Source: DATBJG01 sp963790545
GTDB taxonomy: Bacteria; Acidobacteriota; Vicinamibacteria; Vicinamibacterales; JAMQPK01
Assembly: GCA_963790545.1 (NCBI GenBank)
Contig: CAWBPA010000017.1
Location: forward strand, 868,001 to 932,000
DNA: 64,000 bases
Direction: 5' to 3'
This document shows, one piece after another, positions 44,021 through 52,440 of this stretch. Below the pieces are notes generated by a model. That model was given only the letters and a program-made list of their open reading frames with translations, had not been told where the DNA came from and searched no databases. The first letter of the stretch is position 1. Each line of letters opens with the position of its first letter. The translations under genes were made by a program, and so were the position numbers.

Positions 44021-45530
44021 ATGCCAATCATGCGACCGCGACTTCTCGTGCCAATATTCGCCTCGCTTTGCTGGCTTCTGCCCGCGGGCCCGCGGAGTGC
44101 CGACGCGCAGGCGCCCGCAATCGTCACCATCGTCCACTTCAGCGACATCGGCGAGCTCGACCCCATCGAAGCAGGCCGCGTGGGAGGTCTAGCGCGCCTC
44201 GCCACGCTGCTGAAGGATGTAAGGCGCAGGAGTCAGCCGGTCCTGCTGACGCTCGGCGGCGACTACCTGTCGCCTTCCGCGATCGGAACGGCGCGTGTCG
44301 ACGGAGAACCTCTGGCGGGGCGTCAGACCGTCGATGTGCTGAACCGTATCGGGCTCGACTGGGCGACGTTCGGCAACCACGACTTCGACGTATCCGAGAG
44401 CGCGTTCCGCACCAGGCTCGCCGAAACGCGTTTCGGTATCGTCTCCAGTAATGTGACGGATGCGGCCGGCCAGCCGTTCCCTGGAACGGTGCAGTCCGTC
44501 GTTCTGCCGGTACGTGCCGGGGGCCGCCAGATTCAGCTGGGTTTGATTGGACTGACCGTGGATTCGAACAGGGCTGCTTGGGTTCGGTATCGGCCTCCGA
44601 TTGAGGCCGCCAGGGAACAGCTCACGCTGCTCGAGGGTCGCGCGGATGCGGTGATCGCCCTGACACACCTCGATCTGGCGGTCGATCAAGAGCTGGTTGA
44701 GCAATCCCCGCAAATCGATCTGGTCCTGGGCGGTCACGACCACGAGAACTGGTATCTGCGCCGCGGGCCAAGCTTTGCCTCACTCGTCAAAGGCGACGCG
44801 AACGTCCGGTCGGTCGCAGTGGTCACGATGGCGTTTGGCAAATCCGGAACACGACCCGCAGTCACCTCGAGACTTCAGCTCGTGGACGATCGCATCGCTC
44901 GCGATCCTGACATCGAGTCTCAGATCCGGCGCTGGACGGCCTCGGCATTCGAGGGCTTCAAGAATGCCGGGTTCTCGCCGGACCGTATCGTCGCGAATAC
45001 GACAGAGACGCTCGACGGGAGAAGAGACCACGGTTCGGAATCAGCCCGGGCGGCTGACCGATTTGATTCTTGCCGGCTTCGTGCGTGAAGCCGGTCCGTC
45101 TGATCCCGCGCTGCTCAATGGCGGCGCGATTCGCATCGACGATACGATACCGCCAGGGCCGCTCACCGAGTACGACGCCATTCGCGTGCTGCCGTTTGGT
45201 GGAATTGTGCTCAAGGCATCACTGGACGGTTCGCTCGTGGCCTCGGTGCTCGATATCGGCCTCAAGAATCGAGGGACCGGTGGGTATCTCCAGACGTGGG
45301 GCGTCAGCCGGCAGGGCAATCAGTGGCTCGTGCAGGGTCGCCCGCTGGATCCGGCACGCCGCTACCTCGTGGCTTTGCCGGACTTCCTCTTGACAGGCCG
45401 CGAGGTCAACCTCCCGTTCCTGACACGAACGAATCCGGCCGTCCACGATGTTCAAGAGTTTCGTGATCTCAGGAAGGCGTTGATCGACGAACTGCGCGCG
45501 GCATATCCGGACCCGCCTAAGAGACCTTGA
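44021..45530 (+). CDS. Exported 5'-nucleotidase-type bifunctional phosphoesterase (frameshifted)
   Basis: UshA-like periplasmic enzyme of about 503 residues. The leader is followed by a calcineurin-type domain: VTIVHFSDIGELDPIEAGRV, LTLGGDYLSPS, WATFGNHDFDVSE (metal ligands) and LVLGGHDHENWYL. After a frame break near 45020 comes the C-terminal nucleotidase domain with LLNGGAIRIDDTIPPGPLTE, YDAIRVLPFGGIVLKASLDG and the substrate-stacking GTGGYLQTWGVSR. The first metal motif (usually TxNDxH) reads HFSDIGEL, an unusual variant. It hydrolyses nucleotides or other phosphate esters outside the cytoplasm. It stands next to, and divergent from, the nucleotide-transporter-like gene, which may be meaningful. 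Confidence 0.83.
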
Positions 45531-45531
45531 C

Positions 45532-46066
45532 GTGCGTCAACGAACTGCAACCGTCCTGCTGTGGTTGTTCGTCATCAATCTCGGGATCGCGTTCGGGGCT
45601 GGACTGTACAAAGCGCGAATTGCTCTTCCCCACTGGATCGTGTCGTCTCCGAATTCGGCAACTCACTGGAACGCCGCGGCCGCACGGGACGACAACACCG
45701 GCATCCGGTTCTGGGCATTCGTGACGACCGGGCCACTGACGTTGCTGACATTGGCGAACCTGGTCGCGGCGTGGCGCGCTCCGGCTCCCGTACGCAAATG
45801 GTGGCTCGGTGCCTCCCTCACGGCGCTCGCAGACCGCGTGCTCACCGCCGGGTGACTTTGTCCCGACGATGGTGGGGCTGATGGCCGCGCCTGACTCGCC
45901 AGAATCGGTGGCGAGCGCAGTCCTCTGGCAGAACCTCAACTACCTGCGGCACGTCATCCTGCTGGCCGCATGGGTTGCCGCACTGAAAACATTCTCGCTC
46001 GCCTACCAGCATCGTTCTGGCACAGTAGCGATGCCAGCTCGCGACTTCATCGCGCCTTTCCAGTGA
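45532..46066 (+). CDS. Small integral membrane protein (frameshifted)
   Basis: GTG 45532 begins one base after the nucleotidase stop. About 178 residues with four hydrophobic segments: TATVLLWLFVINLGIAFGAG, FWAFVTTGPLTLLTLANLVA, the segment around PTMVGLMAAP, and LRHVILLAAWVAALKTFSLA. A frame break near 45838 is required. The arrangement, with a His/Arg-rich loop and an aromatic last helix, resembles DUF1772-like membrane proteins, but the match is by eye. Function unknown. Confidence 0.6.
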
Positions 46067-46143
46067 CCTTGGGGTAGAATCCACGACACTAGGCAGAGGG
46101 AGGATATCCCGTCCCCCTATCCCCCTCAGAAAAGGAGTCTTCT

Positions 46144-47058
46144 ATGAGCTGGAGTCGACGCGAATTCATCGTGACCTCCTCGCTGGCGGCTGCGGCGGGG
46201 ACGCTCCAACAGGTCAACGTGTTTGGGCAGCAGCAGCCAGCCGGTGCACCTCCACCGCCGGCCGTTCCAAAGTTCGAGCCGCTGCGACGCAACATGGGCA
46301 TCTTCACGGCGCGCGGAGGCACGATTGGATGGCTCGTCGCACCCGACGCCGTCCTGGTTATTGACAGCCAGTTCGCTGACACCGCGCAGATGTTCCTGGA
46401 CGGGTTGAAGCCCCGCACCCAGCGCAAGATTCGATCTCCTCATCAACACGCACCATCACCCGGACCATACGGGGGGCAACAAGACGCTGCAGCCATCTGT
46501 CACCAAGATCGTGGCGCACGCCAACGTGCCAGGCCTCCAGCGCAAGCAGGCCGCGGCCCAGAAGACGGAAGCCAACCAGGTCTACGCCGACACGACCTTC
46601 AGCGACGCCTGGAAGCTCGACATTGGCAACGAAGTCGTTCGGCAAAGGACTACGGCCCGGGACACACGAGCGGGGACGGCGTCATCTTCTTCGAGCGCGC
46701 CAACATCGTGCACATGGGCGACCTGATGTCCCATCAGCGCCACCCGCGTATCGATGCCCGTCCGGCGCATCGATTCGAAACTGGCTGGTCACGCTCGAAA
46801 AGGTCGTCAAGGATCACAGCGCCGACACCATCTACATCTTCGGCCACGCAAAAGTGGGAGCGCCGGTCACCGGGCTCGGGCAAGGATTTGCTGGCGGTCC
46901 GAGACTACTTCTCCGCGATGTTGGATTACGTGCAGAAGGGCATTGCCGCCGGCAAGTCTGCCGAGGAAATCACAAAGGGGACGCTGCCGGCCTACGCGGA
47001 TGACGAAGGAATGCCGCAGCTGCAGGTGGCCTACGACGAGTTGACGGCAAAGGCCTAG
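46144..47058 (+). CDS. Tat-exported MBL-fold metallohydrolase (frameshifted)
   Basis: Metallo-beta-lactamase fold protein of about 305 residues. The N-terminus WSRREFIVTSSLAAAAGTLQ is a twin-arginine leader. The metal motif THHHPDHTGGN is read across a frame break near 46430. AKDYGPGHTSGDGVIFFERA and NIVHMGDLMSH give further ligands, and IYIFGHAKVGAP the last His. Four frame changes (near 46430, 46640, 46770 and 46870) occur in 900 bases with all family motifs retained. The substrate is unknown. Similar exported hydrolases in environmental genomes are usually annotated only by fold. AGGAG lies a few bases before the ATG. Confidence 0.82.
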   Translation: MSWSRREFIVTSSLAAAAGTLQQVNVFGQQQPAGAPPPPAVPKFEPLRRNMGIFTARGGTIGWLVAPDAVLVIDSQFADTAQMFLDGLKPRTQRKIRSPHQHAPSPGPYGGQQDAAAICHQDRGARQRARPPAQAGRGPEDGSQPGLRRHDLQRRLEARHWQRSRSAKDYGPGHTSGDGVIFFERANIVHMGDLMSHQRHPRIDARPAHRFETGWSRSKRSSRITAPTPSTSSATQKWERRSPGSGKDLLAVRDYFSAMLDYVQKGIAAGKSAEEITKGTLPAYADDEGMPQLQVAYDELTAKA

Positions 47059-47065
47059 GGAGGCC

Positions 47066-47566
47066 ATGGTACTCGCTGGCGCTGATCATTCACTCCTGGT
47101 GGCGGTGGGTTGTGCTTGCGCTTCTGCTTGCCGCCACCATTCGGGCCATCGGCGGGCGTTCGGCCGGTCGGGCGTGGACCGGAGCCGATCGACGAGCGAA
47201 CATGCTTGCCGTGGTCTCGCTCGACGTCCAGATGCTGCTGGGCCTGCTGCTCTATGTGTTTCTGAGCCCGTTCACCAGGGACGCGCTCAATGACTTTGGT
47301 GCGGCCATGCGCACGCCAAGTCTGAGATATTGGGCGGTCGAGCACGTGACCTTGATGGTCGGCGCGCTCGTCGTCGCCCATGTCGGCAACGTCCTGGTCA
47401 GGCGTGCATCCACCGACCCTTCGCGTCACCTTCGTGGAGCGATCTCTTTGGGCTCGCCCTGCTTCTCACGCTCATTGGAACCCCCTGGCCTGGCATGCCA
47501 AACGGCCGCGAGCTCTTCCGACTCACCCTCTCGACGCTCGGCCCGTTGTGCGCGTGCGTGTCGTGA
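47066..47566 (+). CDS. Conserved integral membrane protein (frameshifted)
   Basis: About 167 residues with four helices. WYSLALIIHSWWRWVVLALL, LDVQMLLGLLLYVFLSPFTR, RYWAVEHVTLMVGALVVAHV and FGLALLLTLIGTPWPGMPNG are separated by conserved polar positions (His in IIHSWWRW and in VEHVTL). Frame breaks lie near 47070 and 47405. The paired His residues within helices resemble haem-b ligands of small cytochrome-b561-like proteins, but no haem assignment can be made from sequence alone. It lies directly behind the Tat MBL hydrolase and before an SDR on the same strand. Confidence 0.65.
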
Positions 47567-47617
47567 ACTGACCCTTCCGTCAAGGCCGTTGAGGAATGCC
47601 GGCGCTATACTGCCGGC

Positions 47618-48538
47618 ATGATGCGATCGGAACAGGTTCGCCGAACGGCTCTCATCACTGGGGCTTCAGCTGGTATTGGTCTCGCGTTCGCGCACGTGTT
47701 TGCGCGAAACGGATTCGATTTGGTCGTCACCGCTCGACGACTCGATCGTCTGGAGGCCCTTGCAGCGGAAATACGAACCGCCCAGCACGTCACCGTGCGC
47801 GTCGTCCAGGAAGATCTGGCGGATCCGGCAGCACCGCGGCGTCTTCATGACGCGCTTTCAGGCGCCGGTATCACCATCGATGCCCTCGTCAACAATGCAG
47901 GGTACGGCGTCGCGGGGCGTTACCTGGCGTCGCCATGGGAACGGCACGCCGCGTTTCTGCAGGTGATGGTGACAGCTGTTGCCGAGTTGACCCATCGATT
48001 CATCGGCCCGATGGTCGACCGTCGATACGGACGTATCATCAACGTGGCCTCTCTCGCAGGATTGGTTCCAGCCACACCCGGCCATACTCTCTACGCGGCC
48101 TCCAAAGCGCTGCTCATCAAGTTCTCGCAGGCACTGGCCCTCGAAGTCGGGGCCCACGATGTCCATGTCACGGCACTTTGCCCAGGTTTCACCTACAGCG
48201 AATTTCACGACGTGCTGGGCACCCGCGACCTCGTACGGCAACAAGTGCCGCGATGGATGTGGATGGACGCCGACACCGTGGCGCGCCAGGGTTTCGATGC
48301 GGTAATGGCGGGCCGGTCGGTATGCGTGACCGGCCGCGTCAACCGCTCGATTGCGTTTCTCACGCGGCATCTCCCTGACGGCGTCCTGCAAGGATCGCGC
48401 AACGCCAGGGGCGAAGAACAGGAGGGTTTGAAAAGGCTTCAGTCTCACCAGAGAACTACAGAGCACCAGAGAACTGACTCTCTAGACCTCTGTGACCTCA
48501 GTGTTGAAAAGTTTTTGGGCTTTCGTGTACGTGAATGA
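47618..48538 (+). CDS. SDR-family oxidoreductase (YqjQ/DltE-like) with a repeat-encoded C-terminus
   Basis: Classical SDR with TGASAGIG at 14-21, NNAG in DALVNNAGYG, catalytic Ser in NVASLAG and LYAASK with Tyr and Lys. The conserved core ends at about residue 265 (RSIAFLTRHLPDGVLQGSR). The remaining about 35 residues are encoded by the CAGAGAACTACAGAGCACCA repeat spacer and have no family counterpart. Either a frameshift near 48400 hides the true stop or the gene has grown into the repeat. It is cytosolic. Homologues reduce short aldehydes and ketones. The 3' end overlaps the convergent SOD gene by 41 bases. Confidence 0.85.
   Translation: MMRSEQVRRTALITGASAGIGLAFAHVFARNGFDLVVTARRLDRLEALAAEIRTAQHVTVRVVQEDLADPAAPRRLHDALSGAGITIDALVNNAGYGVAGRYLASPWERHAAFLQVMVTAVAELTHRFIGPMVDRRYGRIINVASLAGLVPATPGHTLYAASKALLIKFSQALALEVGAHDVHVTALCPGFTYSEFHDVLGTRDLVRQQVPRWMWMDADTVARQGFDAVMAGRSVCVTGRVNRSIAFLTRHLPDGVLQGSRNARGEEQEGLKRLQSHQRTTEHQRTDSLDLCDLSVEKFLGFRVRE
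48440..48525. repeat. CAGAGAACT / CTCTGTGACCTC word repeat at a convergent junction
   Basis: The left arm contains two copies of CCAGAGAACTACAGAG-like sequence. The right arm has CTCTAGACCTCTGTGACCTC. The arms are partly complementary. The element lies within the overlapping 3' ends of the SDR and SOD reading frames. Confidence 0.5.
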
Positions 48539-49082
48539 CTCCACAAGCAATTCGAGAGCCGGCGTTGCCATCAGGATCGGTCTTGTTGTCGTCGCGTCGC
48601 TCGTGAACGACCAGCGCCGAGCCGTCTACGTCCATGAGGCTGTTCGGTCCTGAATGCAGTGAGACCATCGGCTCGACCACGTCGACGATGAGACGGCCGT
48701 TCTCAGGAACCGTCAGGTTGGGCAGGTCTCCCGCATGTCGCCCCATTCGGCTTTCCCTGCCGTGCTGTTTGGGTTCCGGATTGAAGTGCCCGCCTGACGT
48801 CGTGAAGGGTGGCTCGCACTGGCCGGTTTCGTGGATATGAAACCCGTGAGCGCCTGCGGGCAGGCCGGAAAAGGTCGACTGAATTCTCACCCCATGGGCC
48901 GTCTGCGTCAGCGTCGCTCGGCCGACGACCTGACCGGCCGTATCCTTGATTTCAGCCTGGGCGGTTTCTGATCCGCGTTGATTCGATCTGGTCCCGCTAT
49001 CATCGTTGTTCGCGGGCGCCTGCGCGGTGGGCAAGGCAGCCACGCACAGGATCCCAACGACCATCAACATCGTTCTCGACAT
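48498..49082 (-). CDS. sodC: Periplasmic Cu/Zn superoxide dismutase
   Basis: Intact 194-residue protein with a leader (LMVVGILCVAALPTAQA). The SOD domain follows: HGVRIQSTFSGLPAGAHGFH, IHETGQCEPPFTTSGGHFNP (copper and zinc His ligands and the disulfide Cys), MGRHAGDLPNL (zinc His-Asp), VSLHSGPNSLMDVDGSALVV and NAGSRIACGVI (second Cys, active-site Arg). It dismutates superoxide outside the cytoplasm. The copper-site His in SALVVHERRDD is present. The last residues HVHESPKTFQH extend into the repeat at the convergent junction and may not be native. It is followed on the same strand by a copper-associated DUF411 protein upstream. Confidence 0.9.
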   Translation of the reverse strand: MSRTMLMVVGILCVAALPTAQAPANNDDSGTRSNQRGSETAQAEIKDTAGQVVGRATLTQTAHGVRIQSTFSGLPAGAHGFHIHETGQCEPPFTTSGGHFNPEPKQHGRESRMGRHAGDLPNLTVPENGRLIVDVVEPMVSLHSGPNSLMDVDGSALVVHERRDDNKTDPDGNAGSRIACGVIHVHESPKTFQH

Positions 49083-49108
49083 GACGCGACACCTCCCTGA
49101 CTCCCGAC

Positions 49109-49133
49109 GCGCACCCTAAAGGGTGCGCGCTAC
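49109..49133 (-). repeat. GTAG-type palindromic repeat
   Basis: On minus: GTAG, CGCGCACCC, TTTA, GGGTGCGC. A perfect stem between the DUF411 and SOD genes. Confidence 0.7.
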
Positions 49134-49255
49134 AAGCACAATTGTAGGTGCCGCTTTTCTGTGTTGCGAAAGTCGTGCCTGAGGAGACTCGTGACGGGAG
49201 CGTGGACGTCGACCTGCAATCTGACCGGTTTCACGACACTAGCAAAACTGAAAAG

Positions 49256-49724
49256 CTACCGTCGCGATTCGTAGATTGAGGTCTTCCCCTGTTTGTCGAA
49301 CGCGACAATGTCGTACGGATCGCGCCGACTGCCCTGCTCCATACCGGGCGATCCGACGGCATGCCGGGAACGGCCAGCCCGGCCACCTTCGGGCGCTCAC
49401 GAAGGACGCGCTCGACCACCTCGGCAGGAATGTGGCCCTCGAGAACATATCCACCGGCCAGCGACGTGTGACATGAGGCCAGTTTCAGCGGTAATCCGTA
49501 CGTGGTCTTGACGACCTGGATATCTTCGACGTCCTGTGCCTTGACCGTGAAGCCTGCACGGCGCATGTGCTCCACCCAACCCCGACAGCACCCACACGCG
49601 GGACTCTTGTACCCGTCACCTCGGCCTTGGGCTGCTGGCCGCGCGCGGGCTGGGTGACCAGACACAGAAGTCCAGCGCCGGCAAGTATGAGGACACGTCG
49701 TGTTCGCGATCCGAGGATGTACAA
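49256..49724 (-). CDS. DUF411 metal-binding protein, exported (frameshifted)
   Basis: Protein of about 156 residues with an N-terminal leader (RRVLILAGAGLLCLVTQPAR, start ATG 49724). The DUF411 domain has the Cys cluster YKSPACGCCRGWVEHMRRAG, followed by FTVKAQDVEDIQVVKTTYGL, PLKLASCHTSLAGGYVLEGH and IPAEVVERVLRERPKVAGLA. Frame breaks near 49610 and 49340 are needed. The ending FDKQGKTSIYESRR is read in the third frame. DUF411 proteins (CusF-neighbour type) occur with copper resistance systems and are thought to bind Cu through CxCC and a later Cys/His. Proximity to Cu/Zn SOD fits metal or oxidative stress handling. Confidence 0.82.
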
Positions 49725-49800
49725 TCTCCCTCCTGCGTCCTAGTCTATCGCGTACCGTTGCTTGCACATCATCCTTTCAGTTCGGTCCCGGCGACGTAGA

Positions 49801-50851
49801 ATGACCGGCCTGACGCTTCACACCAATCCCCGCCAGCCAGTCCGGTGGAGTGGTCTGCCGTTGCGCGGTCCCGGCCTCGCCCTCTCGTTGCTCGCCGTGG
49901 TTCTCGTCGGTGGCACCATGGGGTACGTCGTCATCGAAAACTGGAGCGTGTGGGACGCGCTCTACATGACGGTGACAACGGTCGCAACCGTCGGGTATCT
50001 GAGGTACACCCGCTCTCGTGGCGGGACAGGCGTTCACGCTCGTCCTGGTGATAGGAGGAGTCGGGACCGCCCTGTATGCATTCAGTAACCATTGCGGGTG
50101 TCATCGTCGAAGGCGGCTGGGATCAGTTTCTGCAGCAGCGCCGGCTCACTCGAATGCTCGACAACCTGACGAACCACTTCATCCTCTGTGGATACGGGCG
50201 TATCGGCAGCATTATCGCCGACGAGTTTCACCGCCAGAGCACACCATTTGTCATCATCGACGCCGACGCGGGGCGCGTGCAAACCGCGCAGGCGCGCGGC
50301 TATGCCGCTATCCAGGCAGATGCCAGCCATGATGACACGCTGCTCGGGGCCGGCATTCAACGCGCGCGTGGACTGGTGGCCGCCGTCGGCACCGATGCTG
50401 AGAATGTCTATACGATTCTCACGGCCCGTGTGCTGCGACCGGAACTGTTCGTGGTCGGGCGGGCGGAGTCCGAAGACTCGATCAACAAACTGCGTCGAGC
50501 TGGGGCAGATCGCGTCATTTCGCCTTACCAGATTGGCGCCACGCAAATGGCACAAACCGCGCTTCGACCGGCAGTGGTGGACTTTGTCGAGCTTGCGACC
50601 AGTTCGGACAATCTCGAGCTGTCGATTGAACAGGTAGCCATCGCGCCAAGCTCGGCACTCGCGAATCGATCATTGGTCGACGCGAATCTTCGCCAGCGCT
50701 ACGGCGTGATTGTGGTGTGCATACAGCGAGAGAACGGCAAGATGGAGTTCAACCGCCGCCCGAGGCGCTGATGCGCGTTGGCGATCAACTCGTTGTCCTC
50801 GGCCCCCCAGCGCGCCTGAAGGACCTCGAAGATGCCGCCAGGAGCGGCTGA
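49801..50851 (+). CDS. Two-TM potassium channel with RCK (TrkA-N/TrkA-C) domains (frameshifted)
   Basis: VIC-type channel of about 350 residues. TM1 is GPGLALSLLAVVLVGGTMGY. The pore helix and filter are WDALYMTVTTVATVGY. TM2, across frame breaks near 50000 and 50030, is AFTLVLVIGGVGTALYAFS. The RCK domain has FILCGYGRIGSIIADEFHRQ, VIIDADAGRVQTAQARGYAA, IQADASHDDTLLGAGIQRAR, GLVAAVGTDAENVY, and a TrkA-C part SSALANRSLVDANLRQRYGV. A last frame break near 50755 leads to ALMRVGDQLVVLGPPARLKD. It gates K+ flux in response to cytosolic ligands. The residue after TVGY is obscured by the frameshift, so an intact TVGYG filter cannot be confirmed. Confidence 0.85.
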
Positions 50852-50886
50852 AACCGGCGCGGTCGGCGTCAACAGCACTGAGGGAC

Positions 50887-50892
50887 TACAAT
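50887..50892 (+). promoter_or_regulatory. Candidate -10 element TACAAT and strong Shine-Dalgarno
   Basis: TACAAT lies 33 bases before the ATG at 50925. GGAGGTGAT at 50911-50919, five bases from the ATG, is a near-perfect anti-SD match, the strongest in the window, and suggests high expression of the small gene. Confidence 0.5.
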
Positions 50893-50924
50893 ACGAGGCC
50901 TACACTTATTGGAGGTGATGAGAG

Positions 50925-51095
50925 ATGAGTGCAAGTCTGCGACCCTCGGAAATTCGTCGGCGACGGCAGCGCAAAGAAAAGCGGCGGAAGCTGAAGTCGA
51001 AGCTGGCCGCGGTTCCGGCAGCCGAGCGCGCTGCCGTCGAAGCCAAGCTGCAGCGCTCCTACGCACGGGTTCACGGTGCCAAACCTGTAAAGTGA
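50925..51095 (+). CDS. Small, highly basic protein (DUF6800-like)
   Basis: A 56-residue ORF beginning MSASLRPSEIRRRRQRKEKR, continuing RKLKSKLAAVPAAERAAVEA and ending in KLQRSYARVHGAKPVK. It should form one long, strongly positive helix and a second amphipathic one. The EIxRRRxRKxK opening and the ERAAxEAKL helix resemble the DUF6800-type small proteins known from Planctomycetes and relatives, though the match is from memory. The near-perfect ribosome site and a large hairpin immediately after the stop indicate a short, highly expressed monocistronic gene. Ribosome or nucleic-acid association is a guess. Confidence 0.72.
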   Translation: MSASLRPSEIRRRRQRKEKRRKLKSKLAAVPAAERAAVEAKLQRSYARVHGAKPVK

Positions 51096-51153
51096 GAAAA
51101 AGGGGTCGGGAGTTTTTTCGCCTGTGACAGACCAAAGACTCCCGACCCTTTTT
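51096..51153. terminator. Large inverted repeat acting as bidirectional terminator
   Basis: AGAAAAAGGGGTCGGGAGT on the left and ACTCCCGACC-CTTTTTCT on the right are complementary over about 18 bases and separated by about 20. The element occupies exactly the space between the stops of two convergent genes. The right half matches the element at 8024-8051. Confidence 0.75.
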
Positions 51154-52274
51154 CTAACGAGTGATCACACTCCAATAACTGCGGTAGCGCCCCTGTTGGT
51201 GGCCCCGAACGAGATCGGCCACTGGCTGCACGACCGACGTGCTGTAGTAGCCAGGAACCGACTCGTCGATGGTCGTCCCAAAGACCGCCCGAATGACGAC
51301 GCTGCGAGGCTCGCTGGGTAGCCGAGCCAGATTCGTCATGAACTGCGGGAAGAGTCCGTCCTGCCAGAGGTACAGTTCCACATTCGAGAGGTAGAACACC
51401 GAGAGCCGTTCTCCCCGCTCGATCATCAGCCGCGCAATCGAGGCGAGCGCTCGATCACCAGCCAGATTCCCTACCACGGGAATGACGCGGTCCTGGGTTT
51501 GAAGGGACTTGACGAATTGAAAGGCGGCATCCGACGCGAGGTAGTTGCCATGATTGCCGCTTCGATCCGTTTCGAGCAGCAGATCGCGATAGGTCGGGTA
51601 GACACTTCGCGGCGCCCGGCCGGTGCTCTGAAACTTGAGCGAGAGCCGGAATCAATGAAAGTCCGGTGAAAGCGATTGATGGTTTCACGATCGGCCGGCG
51701 ACAGCGCCATGCCAAACCCTGCAATGGCGGCGCTCACGCGGGCACGAATGGACTCAATGCGCGCCGTGCTGGGCCGGCTGGTCTCGAAGTGCTGAACGAG
51801 AGTCCGGAGATCAGCTTTTTGCCACGCGTCTTTGCTTCCAATATCGCGTTCTGGCGGTGACCGCGCAAAGAGCAGGCTCAGATATCCGTCCGATCGCGGC
51901 TCAACATGAAGAGCGCCTTGAAGAGCAGGTGCAGCAGCATGTTGTCACGCCTCACATCGACAATGAACGCGACCGACGGGCGCACCTGAGCGATGTACGA
52001 AAGTTCTGATCGGGACCCACGCCGATATACACGCCGCCCGTCACCCCGCGTTCGCGCAGGGCGTCCAGCGGATGAAGATACGACCGCTCGTTGGAGATGA
52101 GGTTGTCGGTATCGAAATAACCGCCGGGCTCGGAAAGCTGCTCGACGCGCGCGGCGAACGAGGTGTCAATCCGCGACTGTCCGTGAAGGGGTTCGCCAGC
52201 CGCAAGAGCGCGAGCGCGCAGGCACACACCGCACGCGTGAAGCACCAACCGCTGCCCGGTTGAATGTGAGACAT
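51154..52274 (-). CDS. Uncharacterised secreted protein with methyltransferase-like N-terminal block (frameshifted)
   Basis: Protein of about 370 residues, rebuilt across frame breaks near 52230, 51970, 51860 and 51640. A hydrophobic leader (CACALALLRL) precedes FAARVEQLSEPGGYFDTDNL, ISNERSYLHPLDALRERGVT, GGVYIGVGPDQNFSYIA, a SAM-binding-like VYIGVGPDxN turn, then VAFIVDVRRDNMLLHLLFKA. The second half reads RDLLLETDRSGNHGNYLASD, VIPVVGNLAGDRALASIARL and SVFYLSNVELYLWQDGLFPQ. The order resembles a family of uncharacterised bacterial proteins I have seen with similar GPDQNF and FYxSNVE motifs, but I cannot name it. Methyl transfer is not established. Confidence 0.65.
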
Positions 52275-52440
52275 TCTCACGTCCGCTCGTCAGCAGTATA
52301 GCAAGCCGATCTGCTTCAATCATGGGCCTGACAACGGTTTCAGCACAGAGGCCCTCAGAACACAGAGAAAACCTAAACCAGATGACTCTGTGACCTTTAG
52401 GCCTGCCGTGTGAAGACTCCGGCCACGCTACTACGAGGCC

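Noticed and set aside
46144..47058. Programmed frameshifting in the MBL gene
   Set aside because: Four irregular breaks without slippery sites match the general error pattern of the window.
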